From positions 62,001-126,000 of the forward strand of contig CAWCPZ010000003.1 of NCBI GenBank assembly GCA_963797635.1: a DNA stretch of 64,000 bases. Direction: 5' to 3'. The DNA comes from JAOUEA01 sp963797635. GTDB lineage: Bacteria; Actinomycetota; UBA4738; HRBIN12. The notes below the pieces were generated by a model. The model saw only the letters and a program-made list of their open reading frames with translations, did no database searches and was not told the DNA's origin. Position 1 is the stretch's first letter, and each line of letters begins with the position of its first letter. The translations under genes were made by a program, and so were the position numbers. Positions 8,912 through 18,550 of the stretch are shown here, piece after piece.

Positions 8912-9295
8912 TCAGGTGACCTGGAGCTTGCCCGTCATCTGTGAGTGGATCTCGCAGTGGAACCCTGCCGAGTTCTCCAGGCTCACGGCCACCATCACGG
9001 TCTCGCCGGCCGGGATGGGCTCGTCGATCACCCCGGTGTCGAGGGTGAACGTGTGATCGACCGTGTCGCTGTTGGTGATCGTGATCTCGGTCGTTCCGCG
9101 TACGACGGGCAACACGCTGGGCTCATACGCCAGGTCGGCGATCGCGAGGGCCGCCGTGCCCGGCAGCACGTCGCCGTCCTGGCCGGTGGTGGGTTCCTCG
9201 TCACCGCCGCTCGAGCAGCCGGCCATGGAGAGCATCAGCACCACCGCGACGCACAGAGACACCCAACTGGTTCCGTGGCGAGTTCGGTGGCGCAT
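8912..9295 (-). CDS. cupredoxin lipoprotein (plastocyanin-like) 1
   Basis: 127 residues. Lipoprotein signal: basic start, hydrophobic core and lipobox SMAGC (Cys27), then an acidic Gly-rich linker. The cupredoxin domain (about 45-127) keeps the likely type-1 copper ligands: His in VDHTFTL and Cys, His, Met in FHCEIHSQMTG (C-x2-H-x2-M). Probably an extracytoplasmic electron carrier or copper-binding protein. A GGGGGAG ribosome site precedes the ATG. A paralogue lies 65 nt upstream on the same strand, so the two may be co-transcribed tandem duplicates that have diverged. Confidence 0.8.
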   Translation of the reverse strand: MRHRTRHGTSWVSLCVAVVLMLSMAGCSSGGDEEPTTGQDGDVLPGTAALAIADLAYEPSVLPVVRGTTEITITNSDTVDHTFTLDTGVIDEPIPAGETVMVAVSLENSAGFHCEIHSQMTGKLQVT

Positions 9296-9360
9296 CGCTC
9301 CCCCTCGTGATCGGTCGATCGTTCCCGCAGCAGCCTAGTCCACTCGGGAACCCGACGCGA

Positions 9361-9744
9361 TCAGGCGACGGTGAGGGTGCCGGTCATCTGGTCGGGGTGG
9401 TACTTGCAGTGGAAGGGCGCGTCGGCGCTGACGTCCACCGTCACCGTCACGGACTCGCCGGGCTCCACGTCCTCGCTGACGCTGTCGTCGTCGAGCGTGA
9501 AGTTGTGCTCGACCGACCCGGAGTTCGTCACGGTGATCGTGCTCTCGCCCGAGGGCACGGCCAAGGTATCCGGCGAGAACGAGAAGTCCTCGGCCGTGAT
9601 CGTGAGCCCGGCCGCCCCGCCCGATGCGCTCGCTGCGCTCGAGGGGGTCGAGCCGCCCGGATCGCCGTCGTCGCTGCTGCACGCGGCCAGGCTCAGCGTG
9701 AGCAGCACCATCACCACGATGGATGTCGTCGTTCGCGTTCGCAT
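9361..9744 (-). CDS. cupredoxin lipoprotein (plastocyanin-like) 2
   Basis: 127 residues. Lipobox SLAAC (Cys22), a Ser/Gly-rich linker, then a cupredoxin fold with likely copper ligands His in VEHNFTL and Cys, His, Met in FHCKYHPDQMTG (C-x2-H-x3-M). Same length and layout as the paralogue just downstream, but the ligand loop is one residue longer, which could shift redox potential. The 5' region contains an 8-bp inverted repeat (9755-9780) that could act in regulation. Presumed extracytoplasmic electron transfer or copper handling; the partner is not known. Confidence 0.8.
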   Translation of the reverse strand: MRTRTTTSIVVMVLLTLSLAACSSDDGDPGGSTPSSAASASGGAAGLTITAEDFSFSPDTLAVPSGESTITVTNSGSVEHNFTLDDDSVSEDVEPGESVTVTVDVSADAPFHCKYHPDQMTGTLTVA

Positions 9745-9754
9745 GCTTGCCTCT

Positions 9755-9780
9755 CCCCCGTCTGCAGTCTCGGACGGGGG
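9755..9780. promoter_or_regulatory. inverted repeat CCCCCGTC-N10-GACGGGGG
   Basis: A perfect 8-bp inverted repeat 11 nt before the start of the second cupredoxin gene, with another GGACGGGGG copy about 7 nt further on. It may be an operator for the divergent cupredoxin/FrhB-like pair or a leader hairpin. C/G-tract palindromes resemble copper-sensor (CsoR-like) operators, but this is inference only. Confidence 0.35.
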
Positions 9781-9847
9781 TACTACGGACGGGGGGCGGT
9801 TCCGGTTTCCTCGGGGGGTGCCCTCAGGGGCCTGCCCGGACCTGGGC

Positions 9848-9853
9848 TATGCT
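9848..9853 (+). promoter_or_regulatory. candidate -10 (TATGCT)
   Basis: TATGCT lies 9 nt before the ATG at 9863, near-leaderless spacing. Confidence 0.4.
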
Positions 9854-9862
9854 GCGCGCATC

Positions 9863-10993
9863 ATGCCGTCGTCCGCCGACAAGACCCAATGGCGAGACCT
9901 GTACCACGAGGTCGTGACGACCGGGCTCTGCACGGGCTGCACGGCGTGCATCGTGACGTGCCCGTTCCACGTGCTCGGGTACGAGGACGACCTTCCGGTC
10001 CAGCTCCAGGAAGAGGGGCCCGACCAGTGTTCACACGGCGAGAAGGGCTGCGACATCTGCACCCGCGCCTGCCCCCGTTTCCGCGATTGGGAAGGCGAGA
10101 TCGACACGTCGATCTTCGGCATGACGCGCAAGCCCGAGGAGCTGATCGGCGTCCACAAGGAGATCACCCTCGCTCGTGCCACCGACGCCACGTCACTGAT
10201 GACCGGCCAGGACGGCGGCGTGGTCAGCGCCCTGCTGCTGTGGGGGTTGGAGCGCGGTGAGATCGACGGCGCGTGCACCTCGAAGCTCTCCGATGAGCGC
10301 CGCTGGGACGCCGAGCCCACGGTCGTCACCGATGCCGAAGGCGTTCGGGCCACCGCGGGCTCCCGCTACACCTATTCGGCCAACCCCTTGGCGCTGCTCA
10401 AGGCCGCCGAGTTGGGCCTGTCGAAGGTCGCGCTCGTCGGCATGGGCTGTCAGGCCAGCGTCACCGGCTCGATGGAGGCCCGGCGGGTCAACAAGTGGCG
10501 CAAGAAGATCGCGTGGACCTTCGGGCTGCTGTGCTCGAAGTCCTTCACCTACGACGGGCTCATGAACGAGATCGCCCAACAGGAGCTCGGGCTCGACCTG
10601 GACCACCTCGCCCGCGTGAACGTGAAGGGCAAGTTGCTGTTCTACACCGATACCGGCGACGAGGTGACCTACTCGCTGAAGCAGGCACACCGGTTCACCC
10701 GGCCCGGATGTCTGCGCTGCCCCGACTTCGCCGCAGAGCACGCCGACATCTCGTTCGGGGGTCTCGGTCAGTCCGACGGATGGACCCTGACGATCGTGCG
10801 CACCGACCGAGGGGCGGACCTGTGGTCGCGAGCGCTGGCGGACGGCGTCATCGAGGCTCGTCCGGCCACGGAGGATCCCAAAGCGGTGGAACTGATGTTC
10901 AAGCTGGCCGCCAGGTCGCGGGAACGATGGCCGTCCGCCGACGAACTCCCCACGGCGGCCGCGACACCGGGCATGGTCGCAGACCCCGCCTAG
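9863..10993 (+). CDS. coenzyme F420 hydrogenase/dehydrogenase beta subunit family protein (FrhB-like)
   Basis: 376 residues. The N-terminus carries ferredoxin-type cysteines GLCTGCTACIVTCPF (about 22-34) and a second set CSHGEKGCDICTRACPRF. The central FrhB N-terminal region contains QDGGVVSALLLWGLERG (a family hallmark) and VALVGMGCQASV, and the C-terminal part has GCLRCPDFAAEHADISFGG, cysteines for a further Fe-S cluster. Such proteins bind FAD and Fe-S and reduce or oxidise F420 or act in related redox enzymes. I set the start at the ATG at 9863, since the longer frame upstream is antisense to the cupredoxin gene. Partner subunits are not adjacent, so the substrate is open. With the LLM enzyme at 17.5 kb it suggests an F420-using organism. 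Confidence 0.82.
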   Translation: MPSSADKTQWRDLYHEVVTTGLCTGCTACIVTCPFHVLGYEDDLPVQLQEEGPDQCSHGEKGCDICTRACPRFRDWEGEIDTSIFGMTRKPEELIGVHKEITLARATDATSLMTGQDGGVVSALLLWGLERGEIDGACTSKLSDERRWDAEPTVVTDAEGVRATAGSRYTYSANPLALLKAAELGLSKVALVGMGCQASVTGSMEARRVNKWRKKIAWTFGLLCSKSFTYDGLMNEIAQQELGLDLDHLARVNVKGKLLFYTDTGDEVTYSLKQAHRFTRPGCLRCPDFAAEHADISFGGLGQSDGWTLTIVRTDRGADLWSRALADGVIEARPATEDPKAVELMFKLAARSRERWPSADELPTAAATPGMVADPA

Positions 10994-11060
10994 CCCGTTC
11001 GAACCATCGCCGAAACCCCTATCGTCGAGGGCTTCACCGGGACCATCTCCGGCCGATAAT

Positions 11061-11082
11061 CCCCTCAGGGCCCCACGAGGGG
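11061..11082 (+). terminator. hairpin after the FrhB-like gene
   Basis: CCCCTC-N10-GAGGGG followed by TTGTG, located between the FrhB-like gene and the PAS kinase. It lacks a long U tract, so it may be a weak terminator or a leader hairpin of the kinase mRNA. Confidence 0.35.
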
Positions 11083-11122
11083 TTGTGATCGACGCGCCCG
11101 AACCCGGGCGGGGAGCGAGCGG

Positions 11123-14100
11123 TTGTCGGATACGGCGCGAGCGGCGCGAGAACCACGGACATCGGCCTTGCGACACGGCGCCATCCTGGAAGCCGTGGCG
11201 TTCGCGGCCGAGCGTCTGTTGCTCACCCCCGACTGGCGGGATGCCGCTGACGAGGTCCTGGCCCGGATCGGTGCCGCCGCCGACGTCTCCCGCGCCTACA
11301 TCATCGAGAACCATTTCGACGATGAGGAGGAGTTGCTGGGCAGCGTGCGCTTCGAGTGGTGCGCCCCCGGGATCGAGTCGCAGAAGGACAACACGTTCCT
11401 GAACGACGCGCCGTGGCGCGACCTGCCGCGCTGGGCCGCATGGCACGCCGCAGGGGAGCCGGTGGTCTCGGCCGTCGCCGACCTCCCGGCCGAGGAGCGA
11501 CCGGAGTTCGAAGCCCAGGGCACCCTCTCGATCGCCGAGCATCCCGTGTTCACCGGGGATTGGTGGTGGGGCGCGATCGGGTTCGACGATTGCGAGGAGG
11601 CCAGGATCTGGGGACCCGCCGAGGAGCAGGCATTGCGCGCCACCGCCACGTTGTTGGGCGCGGCGATCACGCGTCAACGGGTCGACGAACAGCGCCGGCG
11701 GGCTGAAGACCGATGGGGCCACGTCGTGGAGCTGATCCCCGCCGTCACCTACTCCGACGAACTGGACTCGGACAACGTCGTGCGGATGGGATTCGTGAGC
11801 CCGCAGATCGAGCAGATCCTGGGCTTCCCGCCCGAGCGCTTCCTGGAGGATGCCCGCTTCTGGTTCAGCCTGATGCACCCGGACGACCGGGCGCGGTTGG
11901 AGGCGGCGGGAGCGTTCAGCGCCGAAGACACCGAGCCGTTCGACGAGGAATACCGGATGCGTGCTGCCGACGGGACCTACCGGTGGGTCCACGACGGCTC
12001 GCAGGCGATCTACCGCGACGACGGCAGCGTCGACTACTTCCTCGGGTTCATGACCGACATCACCGCCAGCCGCGCCGCCCAGCACCAGCTCCGGGTTGCC
12101 GACGAGCGGTTCCGCACGATCGTCGAACAGACCCCGGCGGTGACGTATCAGGAGTATCTGAACGGGGGCGTCTACGACGGCGACCAGGTCGAAACGTTCG
12201 TGAGCCCGCACATCAAGGGGCTGCTCGGGTACACACAGGAGGAGTGGCGACGTCCCGGGTTCTGGCGGCAGGCCACCCACCCCGACGATCTGCCGCTGAT
12301 CGATGCCGAGAGCGACCGGGTGATCGCCGCCGGAGAGCGGACCTACCGGCAGGACTATCGGATGGTCGCCAAGGATGGACAGATCGTGTGGTTCCGCGAC
12401 GAGTCGGTCCTGATCGACGACGCCGATGGCGAGCCGCTGCTGTGGCAGGGCGTGATGATCGACATCACCGACCGCAAGCACGCGGAACAGCAGCTCGCCC
12501 AGGCCGAGGAGCGGTTCCGGCTGCTGGTCGAGCGCTCACCGGCCATCGTGTACATGGAACTGCCGTCCGAGGGGTTGGAGGCGGGATCCGTGGCCTACGT
12601 GAGCCCGCAGATCTCCACCTTGCTGGGTGTGCCACAGGAGGCGTGGCAGGAGCCCGGCGCCTGGGCGGCGATGATGCATCCCGACGACCGCGAGCGGGTC
12701 GTCAAGGACGGTACCGCCACGAGGGTGGCCGGGGAGCCATGGGTGGCCGAGTACCGGATGATCGCTGCCGACGGACGGGTGGTGTGGTTCCACGACGAGT
12801 CGGTCCTGGTCCTCGACGAACGGGGCGCGCCGTCGATGTGGCAGGGCATCATGGTCGACATCACCGACCAGAAGGCGGCCGAGCAGCGTGTCCGCGAAGC
12901 CGAGGAGCGGCACCGCGCGCTGGTCGAACACATCCCCGCGATCGTGTACGCGGAAGGCCTCGACGCCAACCCCGAGGATCTCTACGTGAGTCCGCAGGTG
13001 GAACGGATCCTGGGCTACACCCCCGATCAGTGGCGGTGGACGGCGGACTTCTGGAAGCAGCACGTGCACCCCGACGACCTGGCCGGCGTCGTCGAGATCA
13101 ACGATCGGGTGAACGAATCGGGTGCCACCTTCCTCGCTGAATACCGGTTCCGGGCCGCCGACGGGTCCTACCGATGGCTGCGCGACGAAGCGGTCCGCGT
13201 GCACGACGACGACGGCCGGCCGTTGTTCTGGCAGGGCGTGATGCTGGATATCACCGATCAGAAGCGTGCTCAGCAGGACCTGCGTGAGGCCGATGAGCGC
13301 TACCGCGCCGTGGTCGAACACATCCCGGCGGTCGTCTACACCGAGGCCCCGGATGCCGATCCGGCCAAGTTCTACATCAGCCCGCAGGTCACCGACCTGT
13401 TCGGCTACACGGCCGACGAATGGACCTGGACCGCCGACTTCTGGCGCGATCGCATCCACCCGGATGACGCGGAGACGGTCGTCGCCGCGGACGAGCGGTC
13501 CAACGAGACGCTGGAGGCCTACACGCTGGACTACCGATTCCGGCACCGGGACGGCCACTGGGTGTGGGTGCGTGATGAGGCCACGTTCGTGCCGGAGCTG
13601 GACGGTGAGGGCTTCTGGCAGGGGTTCATGCTCGACATCACCGAACGCAAGCACGCCGAGGACCAGCTCCGGGAGGCCGAGCTGAAGTTCCGCACGATCG
13701 TGGAGCAGAACCAGGCGATCTTCTATACCCAGGACATCGATCCCGACGATCCGGCGGTGTCGCGCACCACCTACATCGCCCCCGGCAACACCGAGATGCT
13801 CGGCTACACGCTGGAGGACATCCAGGACGACCCGACGTTGTGGCGGGCGATCGTCCACCCCGACGACCGGGAGCGGGTGTTCGAAGCCGACGCCGAGAGC
13901 AACCTGGGTGAGGGCGACTCCGCCTTCTCGATGGAATACCGGATGATCAGCAAGGACGGGCGCATCGTCTGGGTCCAGGATGAGGCCACGCTGGTGCGTC
14001 TGCCGGGCAAGCCCCCCTACTGGCAGGGATTCCTGCTCGACGTCACCGAGCGCAAGGAAGCCGAGGCGCAGCTCGAGCGCGCCCTCGACGTGGAGCGCGA

Positions 14101-14893
14101 CGCCACCCAGCGCCTGCGGGCGCTCGATGAGATGAAGAACACGTTCCTGCAGGCGGTCTCACACGACCTGCGCACGCCGCTCGCAGCGATCCTCGGCCTC
14201 GCGATCACCTTGGAACGCGGGGACATCCAGATCGATGACGACGACGCGAAGGATCTGGCGCATCGCATCGCTTCGAACGCGCGCCGATTGGACCGCATGG
14301 TGACGAACCTGCTCGACCTCGACCGGCTCGCGCGCGGCATCGTGGCTCCCAAGCTCGAGTCGACCGACGTCGGCGCCCTCCTCCAGCGTGTCCTCGACGA
14401 GACCGACCTCATCGAGGATTCGCGGCTGGTGACCGACCTTCAACCCGTCGTCCAACCGATCGACGCCGCGAAGGTCGAGCGCATCGTGGAGAACCTGCTG
14501 GCCAACACCGTGCGACACACCCCATCGAACGCGTCGATCTGGGTGCGGGTGTGGCCCGAACCCGACGGCGTCACGATCGCGGTCGAGGACAGCGGGCCCG
14601 GGGTCCCGGTCGAGATCCGCGACATCGTGTTCGAACCCTTCCGCCAGGGGCCCGAAGCGCCACAGCACTCTCCTGGCGTCGGCGTCGGACTGACGCTGGT
14701 GCGTCGGTTCGCCGAGTTGCACGGCGGACGCGCGTGGGTCCAGGAACGGGACGGCGGCGGTGCCTCGTTCCGGGTGTTCCTGCCGGCGGCCGGCCCGACC
14801 GAGCTGGTGCCGCCCGACGACCACGAGGCATCCCGTGCTTCGGCCGGCTTGTCGGCGCTCCTGCCGCCGGCCGGCTTGGACGAGGTGTCCTGA
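11123..14893 (+). CDS. multi-PAS sensor histidine kinase (GAF, six PAS/PAC, HisKA, HATPase)
   Basis: 1256 residues with no transmembrane segment. A GAF-like domain (about 15-185, with ADVSRAYIIENHFDD and DWWWGAIGFDDCEEARIW) is followed by six PAS/PAC units of about 130 residues, each opening with a variant of YRAVVEHIPAVVYTE, containing a YVSPQV..LGYT..EW stretch and HPDDR, and closing with WQGVMLDIT(D/E)RK. Short coiled linkers (AEQQLAQAEERF) join them. The kinase core has SHDLRTPLA (phosphoacceptor His1014), an N box around ENLLANTVRHTP, then EDSGPGVP and GVGVGLTLVRRFAELHGG. The start is TTG at 11123 with GGGGAG upstream. No response regulator is adjacent, so this is an orphan cytoplasmic kinase probably integrating several redox or ligand cues. 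PAS units 2-6 look like products of internal duplication. Confidence 0.9.
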   Translation: MSDTARAAREPRTSALRHGAILEAVAFAAERLLLTPDWRDAADEVLARIGAAADVSRAYIIENHFDDEEELLGSVRFEWCAPGIESQKDNTFLNDAPWRDLPRWAAWHAAGEPVVSAVADLPAEERPEFEAQGTLSIAEHPVFTGDWWWGAIGFDDCEEARIWGPAEEQALRATATLLGAAITRQRVDEQRRRAEDRWGHVVELIPAVTYSDELDSDNVVRMGFVSPQIEQILGFPPERFLEDARFWFSLMHPDDRARLEAAGAFSAEDTEPFDEEYRMRAADGTYRWVHDGSQAIYRDDGSVDYFLGFMTDITASRAAQHQLRVADERFRTIVEQTPAVTYQEYLNGGVYDGDQVETFVSPHIKGLLGYTQEEWRRPGFWRQATHPDDLPLIDAESDRVIAAGERTYRQDYRMVAKDGQIVWFRDESVLIDDADGEPLLWQGVMIDITDRKHAEQQLAQAEERFRLLVERSPAIVYMELPSEGLEAGSVAYVSPQISTLLGVPQEAWQEPGAWAAMMHPDDRERVVKDGTATRVAGEPWVAEYRMIAADGRVVWFHDESVLVLDERGAPSMWQGIMVDITDQKAAEQRVREAEERHRALVEHIPAIVYAEGLDANPEDLYVSPQVERILGYTPDQWRWTADFWKQHVHPDDLAGVVEINDRVNESGATFLAEYRFRAADGSYRWLRDEAVRVHDDDGRPLFWQGVMLDITDQKRAQQDLREADERYRAVVEHIPAVVYTEAPDADPAKFYISPQVTDLFGYTADEWTWTADFWRDRIHPDDAETVVAADERSNETLEAYTLDYRFRHRDGHWVWVRDEATFVPELDGEGFWQGFMLDITERKHAEDQLREAELKFRTIVEQNQAIFYTQDIDPDDPAVSRTTYIAPGNTEMLGYTLEDIQDDPTLWRAIVHPDDRERVFEADAESNLGEGDSAFSMEYRMISKDGRIVWVQDEATLVRLPGKPPYWQGFLLDVTERKEAEAQLERALDVERDATQRLRALDEMKNTFLQAVSHDLRTPLAAILGLAITLERGDIQIDDDDAKDLAHRIASNARRLDRMVTNLLDLDRLARGIVAPKLESTDVGALLQRVLDETDLIEDSRLVTDLQPVVQPIDAAKVERIVENLLANTVRHTPSNASIWVRVWPEPDGVTIAVEDSGPGVPVEIRDIVFEPFRQGPEAPQHSPGVGVGLTLVRRFAELHGGRAWVQERDGGGASFRVFLPAAGPTELVPPDDHEASRASAGLSALLPPAGLDEVS

Positions 14894-14904
14894 GCCGACC
14901 GCTC

Positions 14905-16981
14905 CTAGGACGCCCCCGCACTGAAGTTGAGGTCCGCCACATCGATCGCACCGGCCATCGTCCGGTCGAACCTGATCTGAACGCTGCGGACATCTCCGAG
15001 ATCGACCCCCGTGAACGACGAGAGCGGGAACCGCAGCTGCTGCAGGATCACGTGACCGTAGTAGCGGCGGAGTCCAGAGGGATAGGCCAGCGCGTCGTTC
15101 CCCACGTCTGACGCGGCGACCGACGCGCGGTCACCCGAGCCATCGACCAGGACCACCGACAGGTCCTGGAACTGGAAGGCCTGGTTCACGTCGTAGTCGG
15201 GGTTGATCGACGTGCGGAACTGCAGCGCGTCGAACCGCCGGACGGCGCGTGTGCCCGCGGGGAGTTGGAACCGCACGGAGGCCCGTCCGTCCGACCACCC
15301 CAGCACCCCTTGGGCGAGCCCCGGCAGATGGATGTCGGCGTACGAGGCGAGGCCGGTGATGCACGGGTTCTCGAACGTGTCGGCGCACCAGCCGTAGGTC
15401 GAGACGCCCTTCGGGATCACCGCCCCGCCGAGATCGTTGCGGGCGAGCGAGGATGGATCGGTGAATCGGTCCACGTCCTGCCGGCTCTGCCAGGTGTCGG
15501 GCGCGAGGTAGCTCACGGCGGTCCGCGCCGGGGCGATCCCGTCCGGGGACTCGGCACCCGTGAAGACCGGATCGACGGAGGTGTCGTGGCCCAGGTAGCG
15601 ACGGAAGTAGTCGACGATGTACGCGCTGCCCACGCGACGCTCCTCGATGGGACGGAGCCGGCCTTGGCATTCGTTGACTCCGTCGTCGAAGGCACCCGGA
15701 TAGCCGCTGGACGGGGTCCAGACCGTGTTGAAGAAGTTGTGGTTGGCCCCGAACACGGTGATCGCGTGCTTCGGCGAGCGATCGCCGTCCACCAGGTACC
15801 GGGAGTCGTCGTAGAAGTGGATGCCCTGCAGGTCGAAGACGTCGCCGTCGCAATACGGCAGCATCACCGCCAGGGGCACGTCGTTGATCGTCGCGCGCGT
15901 GAAATCCACCGGCGCCAGCGGCAACACCGCGTCGATCCCGTAGGGGTCGGGGCGTTCCCGGTCGACGATGACCTGCCACACCACACCTTCGCCACCGCGC
16001 GAGTGGCCCATCGTGCCGACCTCGGTCATGTCCACCTTGCCGATGAACCTCGTGCCGAACGGATCGCCCCCCACCGTGGACCACTGCTGCCACAGATCCA
16101 GGTGCTCCTCGAGCAGCTCACCTCGCTGCCGCATGCCGCTGTCGTCGACGACGTTGCCCAGGACGTTGACGCCGTTCCCGCTCACGGACACCACCACGTA
16201 GCCGTAGCTCGCGAGACGAGCCGCCACGTAGTCGTACCCCGTGTAGTTGGGCAACGGCTTCCAGGTGTCCTTGCACGGCCACCGATAGCTCCACCGGTTG
16301 CCCTTGAAACATGCGGCGTGATTGCCGTGCAGGAACAGCACGAGGGGGTAGGGGCCGTCCGCCAACCCCGTGGGGAAGTGCACGTCGGCCGTGATCTCCA
16401 CCTTGCCACCCAGGTCGCTGGGCTGGAACACCTGGTCCCCGAAGTCGTAGACGCGCCGGGTGACCTCGTATGGCCCCGGCATCACCGGCGTCGGACCGGC
16501 GCGCGGTGTCGGACGTGGCCCGGACGATGACCGTGGGACGACCGACGACGTTGGGACCGCGGACGTGCCGTACCGGACCGAGACCGACCCGGTCAGGACC
16601 GATGCGTCGGCGGTGATGGCTCGCAGGCTGCGCCCTCTCGGGCCGGGGATGCCGTAGGCGACCGGCTGGGCGTCGACCTCGACCACGTATCGCAGCGCTC
16701 GCGGCGGGATACGCGCCGGTCAACGTCAGGCGGTACAGGGTGGGCGTCTGCTCGGTGCCGCCGATCCGCTCGACCGTCAAGGCACCGTCGCGGCGCGCGA
16801 CGCTCCCCGATGCCTTCAGCGCCCGGGCGATCGTCGAAGCGGGGAGCGTCTCGGTCACGCCGGTGCCTGCCGCAGCGGTCCCGGATGCCCCGGCCGACGG
16901 CACCTGAACCGCGGCGAACAGCAGCACGCCCACCACCAGGAGCGCAGCCGCGGGGCGACGGCGGGGGGCGGTCGAGCGCAT
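14905..16981 (-). CDS. secreted alpha/beta hydrolase, large (one frameshift)
   Basis: Starts at ATG 16981 (GGAAAGGGA upstream) with a signal peptide, MRSTAPRRRPAAALLVVGVL then LFAAVQVPSAGASG. After an N-terminal domain of about 160 residues comes an alpha/beta hydrolase core: YPLVLFLHGNHAACF (oxyanion region), YDYVAARLASYGYVVVSV, the nucleophile elbow GTMGHSRGGEG, and FGANHNFFNTVW as a plausible His region. The last ~180 residues (from about DRFTDPSSLARNDLGG) form a beta-rich domain. The frame breaks at the GGG run 16706-16708; deleting one base gives TGAYPPRALRYVVEVDAQ and a single protein of about 690 residues. Cysteines (CFKGN, WPCKD, WCADTFENPC) fit extracellular disulfides. Probably an exported esterase or lipase-like enzyme; substrate unknown. 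Convergent with the PAS kinase. Confidence 0.72.
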
Positions 16982-17077
16982 CAGGGGGATCCCTTTCCGT
17001 GGGGCCGGCTCTGAGCCAGCGGTGCGGGCTTCGGCATCGTCGCAGGCGGACGCGGGGATTGTCCAGGGATGCACCAG

Positions 17078-17100
17078 AGCCCGGGCCGACGGCCCGGGCT
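17078..17100 (-). terminator. GC-rich hairpin downstream of the ferredoxin gene
   Basis: AGCCCGGGCC-GAC-GGCCCGGGCT, a perfect 10-bp stem with 3-nt loop between the ferredoxin gene and the downstream hydrolase gene, both on the minus strand. No U tract follows, as is common in high-GC actinobacteria. Confidence 0.6.
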
Positions 17101-17125
17101 CCGTGACGTCGGAGGCTACGGATCG

Positions 17126-17452
17126 CTAGACGGCTTCCCAGCCCGCGACGACGGGATGGTCGACGGCGGCAGGACCCACCTGCGCCGCGCCCCCCGGGGA
17201 ACCGAGGCCACTGACGGAGTCATTGAAGAACTCCGCGTTGACCGGCGTGAACTGCTTCCACTCCCCGGGCACGTCGTCTTCGTAGAAGATCGCGGTCACG
17301 GGGCAGGCCGGCTCGCAGGCGCCGCAGTCGACGCACTCGTCGGGCTGGATGTACAGCATCCGAGGCCCCTCGTAGATGCAGTCGACGGGACATTCGTCCA
17401 CGCAGGCGCGGTCTTTGATGTCGATGCAGGGCTCTGCGATCGTGTAGGTCAT
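17126..17452 (-). CDS. fdxA: 7Fe ferredoxin (3Fe-4S/4Fe-4S), FdxA type
   Basis: 108 residues: MTYTIAEPCIDIKDRACVDE, CPVDCIYEGPRMLYIQPDEC, VDCGACEPACPVTAIFYEDD and an extended C-terminus. The cysteine spacing is that of bacterial seven-iron ferredoxins related to mycobacterial FdxA/FdxC. Soluble electron carrier, for instance for cytochromes P450 or 2-oxoacid oxidoreductases. The ATG at 17452 has AAAAGGGG upstream. A strong hairpin follows the gene, so it is probably monocistronic. Confidence 0.93.
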   Translation of the reverse strand: MTYTIAEPCIDIKDRACVDECPVDCIYEGPRMLYIQPDECVDCGACEPACPVTAIFYEDDVPGEWKQFTPVNAEFFNDSVSGLGSPGGAAQVGPAAVDHPVVAGWEAV

Positions 17453-17546
17453 GCCATAAACCCCTTTTCCACGGTGCCGACCTTGCAAATCTCCGTTCCC
17501 TCAGTGTACGCCCCCCGCGGGACACGGCAAACGAGGCGCAGATCGA

Positions 17547-18530
17547 TCATCCAGTGGCCGGTGCCAACCCCCGGATGGTGGCCGTGATCGAGTCGTGGGG
17601 GTCGGACCCGGGGACCAGCATGGGGTACACCACCGGCAGATCTGCCCCGGCATCCCGGTAGGCATCGAGCCGGCCCCGCACCGCCGCGGCGCCCCCCACC
17701 AGACAGATGGCGTGCACGAGTTCGTCCGGCACATCGTCGGGTCTTCCCGCACGGTGGGCGGCCGCTGCTGCTTCGGCGTGTGACCCCAGGCCCATCAGCG
17801 AGAACTGCCGGGCGTAGGCGGGATAGCTCGCGTACTCGCCCGTGGCGGCTTTGGCGGCGGCGAGCGCCGCCACGGGATCGTCCTGATCGACGCACGCCCG
17901 GACGTACACCGCGACCGTCACGGCGTCGGGGTCGCGGCCGGCGTCGACGGCGGCCGCGCGGATGTCGAGCCGGGCCTGCGCGACGCGTTCGGGTGAGCAC
18001 CAGTTGAGCAGCACGCCGTCGGCGATCCGCCCGGCGAGCCGCATCGATCGTGGCCCCAGCCCCGCGATCCACACGGGCACCGCGGACGGGGACCGCAGCG
18101 AGAGCGGGTCGAGGTCCTCGTCGAGGAGCGACGCCGGTGCGCCGCCGATCAGGGCACGGATCTGGTGAACCTGCGCCGCCAGGGCATCGAGGGCGCCCTT
18201 GCGTGCGGGGCCGGTCCCGATGCCCAGGATCGCTCGTCCCCCGCTGCGTTCGTTGACGGTGGCGGCGCCCATCGCGGTGAGCCTGGGGATCCGCGAGGTC
18301 ATCGGGACGATGCCGGTTCCGAGCAGCAGCGACGACGTCTCCCCCGCGAGGGCGGTCAGCGCGGCGAACGCGTCACGACCCGCGATCTCCGGCAGGAACA
18401 CCGCCCGGTACTCGAGCGACTCGGCAAGGCGAACGAGCTCGGCGAACCGGTCCCACGGGAGCGGATCGCGCAGGGCCACCGCGGTCCCCTCCACACGGCT
18501 CGGTTGTCGTTCGTCGTGCACGGGTGCCAT
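17547..18530 (-). CDS. LLM class F420-dependent oxidoreductase-like protein
   Basis: 327 residues of the luciferase-like monooxygenase superfamily. Recognisable: AESLEYRAVFLPEIAGRDAF, SSLLLGTGIVPMTSRIPRLTAMGAAT, GRAILGIGTGPARKGALDAL, and VPVWIAGLGPRSMRLAGRIADGVLLNW, the conserved phosphate-binding and substrate regions. Actinobacterial members with this layout usually use F420 rather than FMN, but this cannot be proven here. The gene is divergent from the hydrolase at 18.5 kb, overlapping its possible longer start. Substrate unknown. Confidence 0.78.
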   Translation of the reverse strand: MAPVHDERQPSRVEGTAVALRDPLPWDRFAELVRLAESLEYRAVFLPEIAGRDAFAALTALAGETSSLLLGTGIVPMTSRIPRLTAMGAATVNERSGGRAILGIGTGPARKGALDALAAQVHQIRALIGGAPASLLDEDLDPLSLRSPSAVPVWIAGLGPRSMRLAGRIADGVLLNWCSPERVAQARLDIRAAAVDAGRDPDAVTVAVYVRACVDQDDPVAALAAAKAATGEYASYPAYARQFSLMGLGSHAEAAAAAHRAGRPDDVPDELVHAICLVGGAAAVRGRLDAYRDAGADLPVVYPMLVPGSDPHDSITATIRGLAPATG

Positions 18531-18550
18531 CGTCGCAGGTCGTGGAAGGC

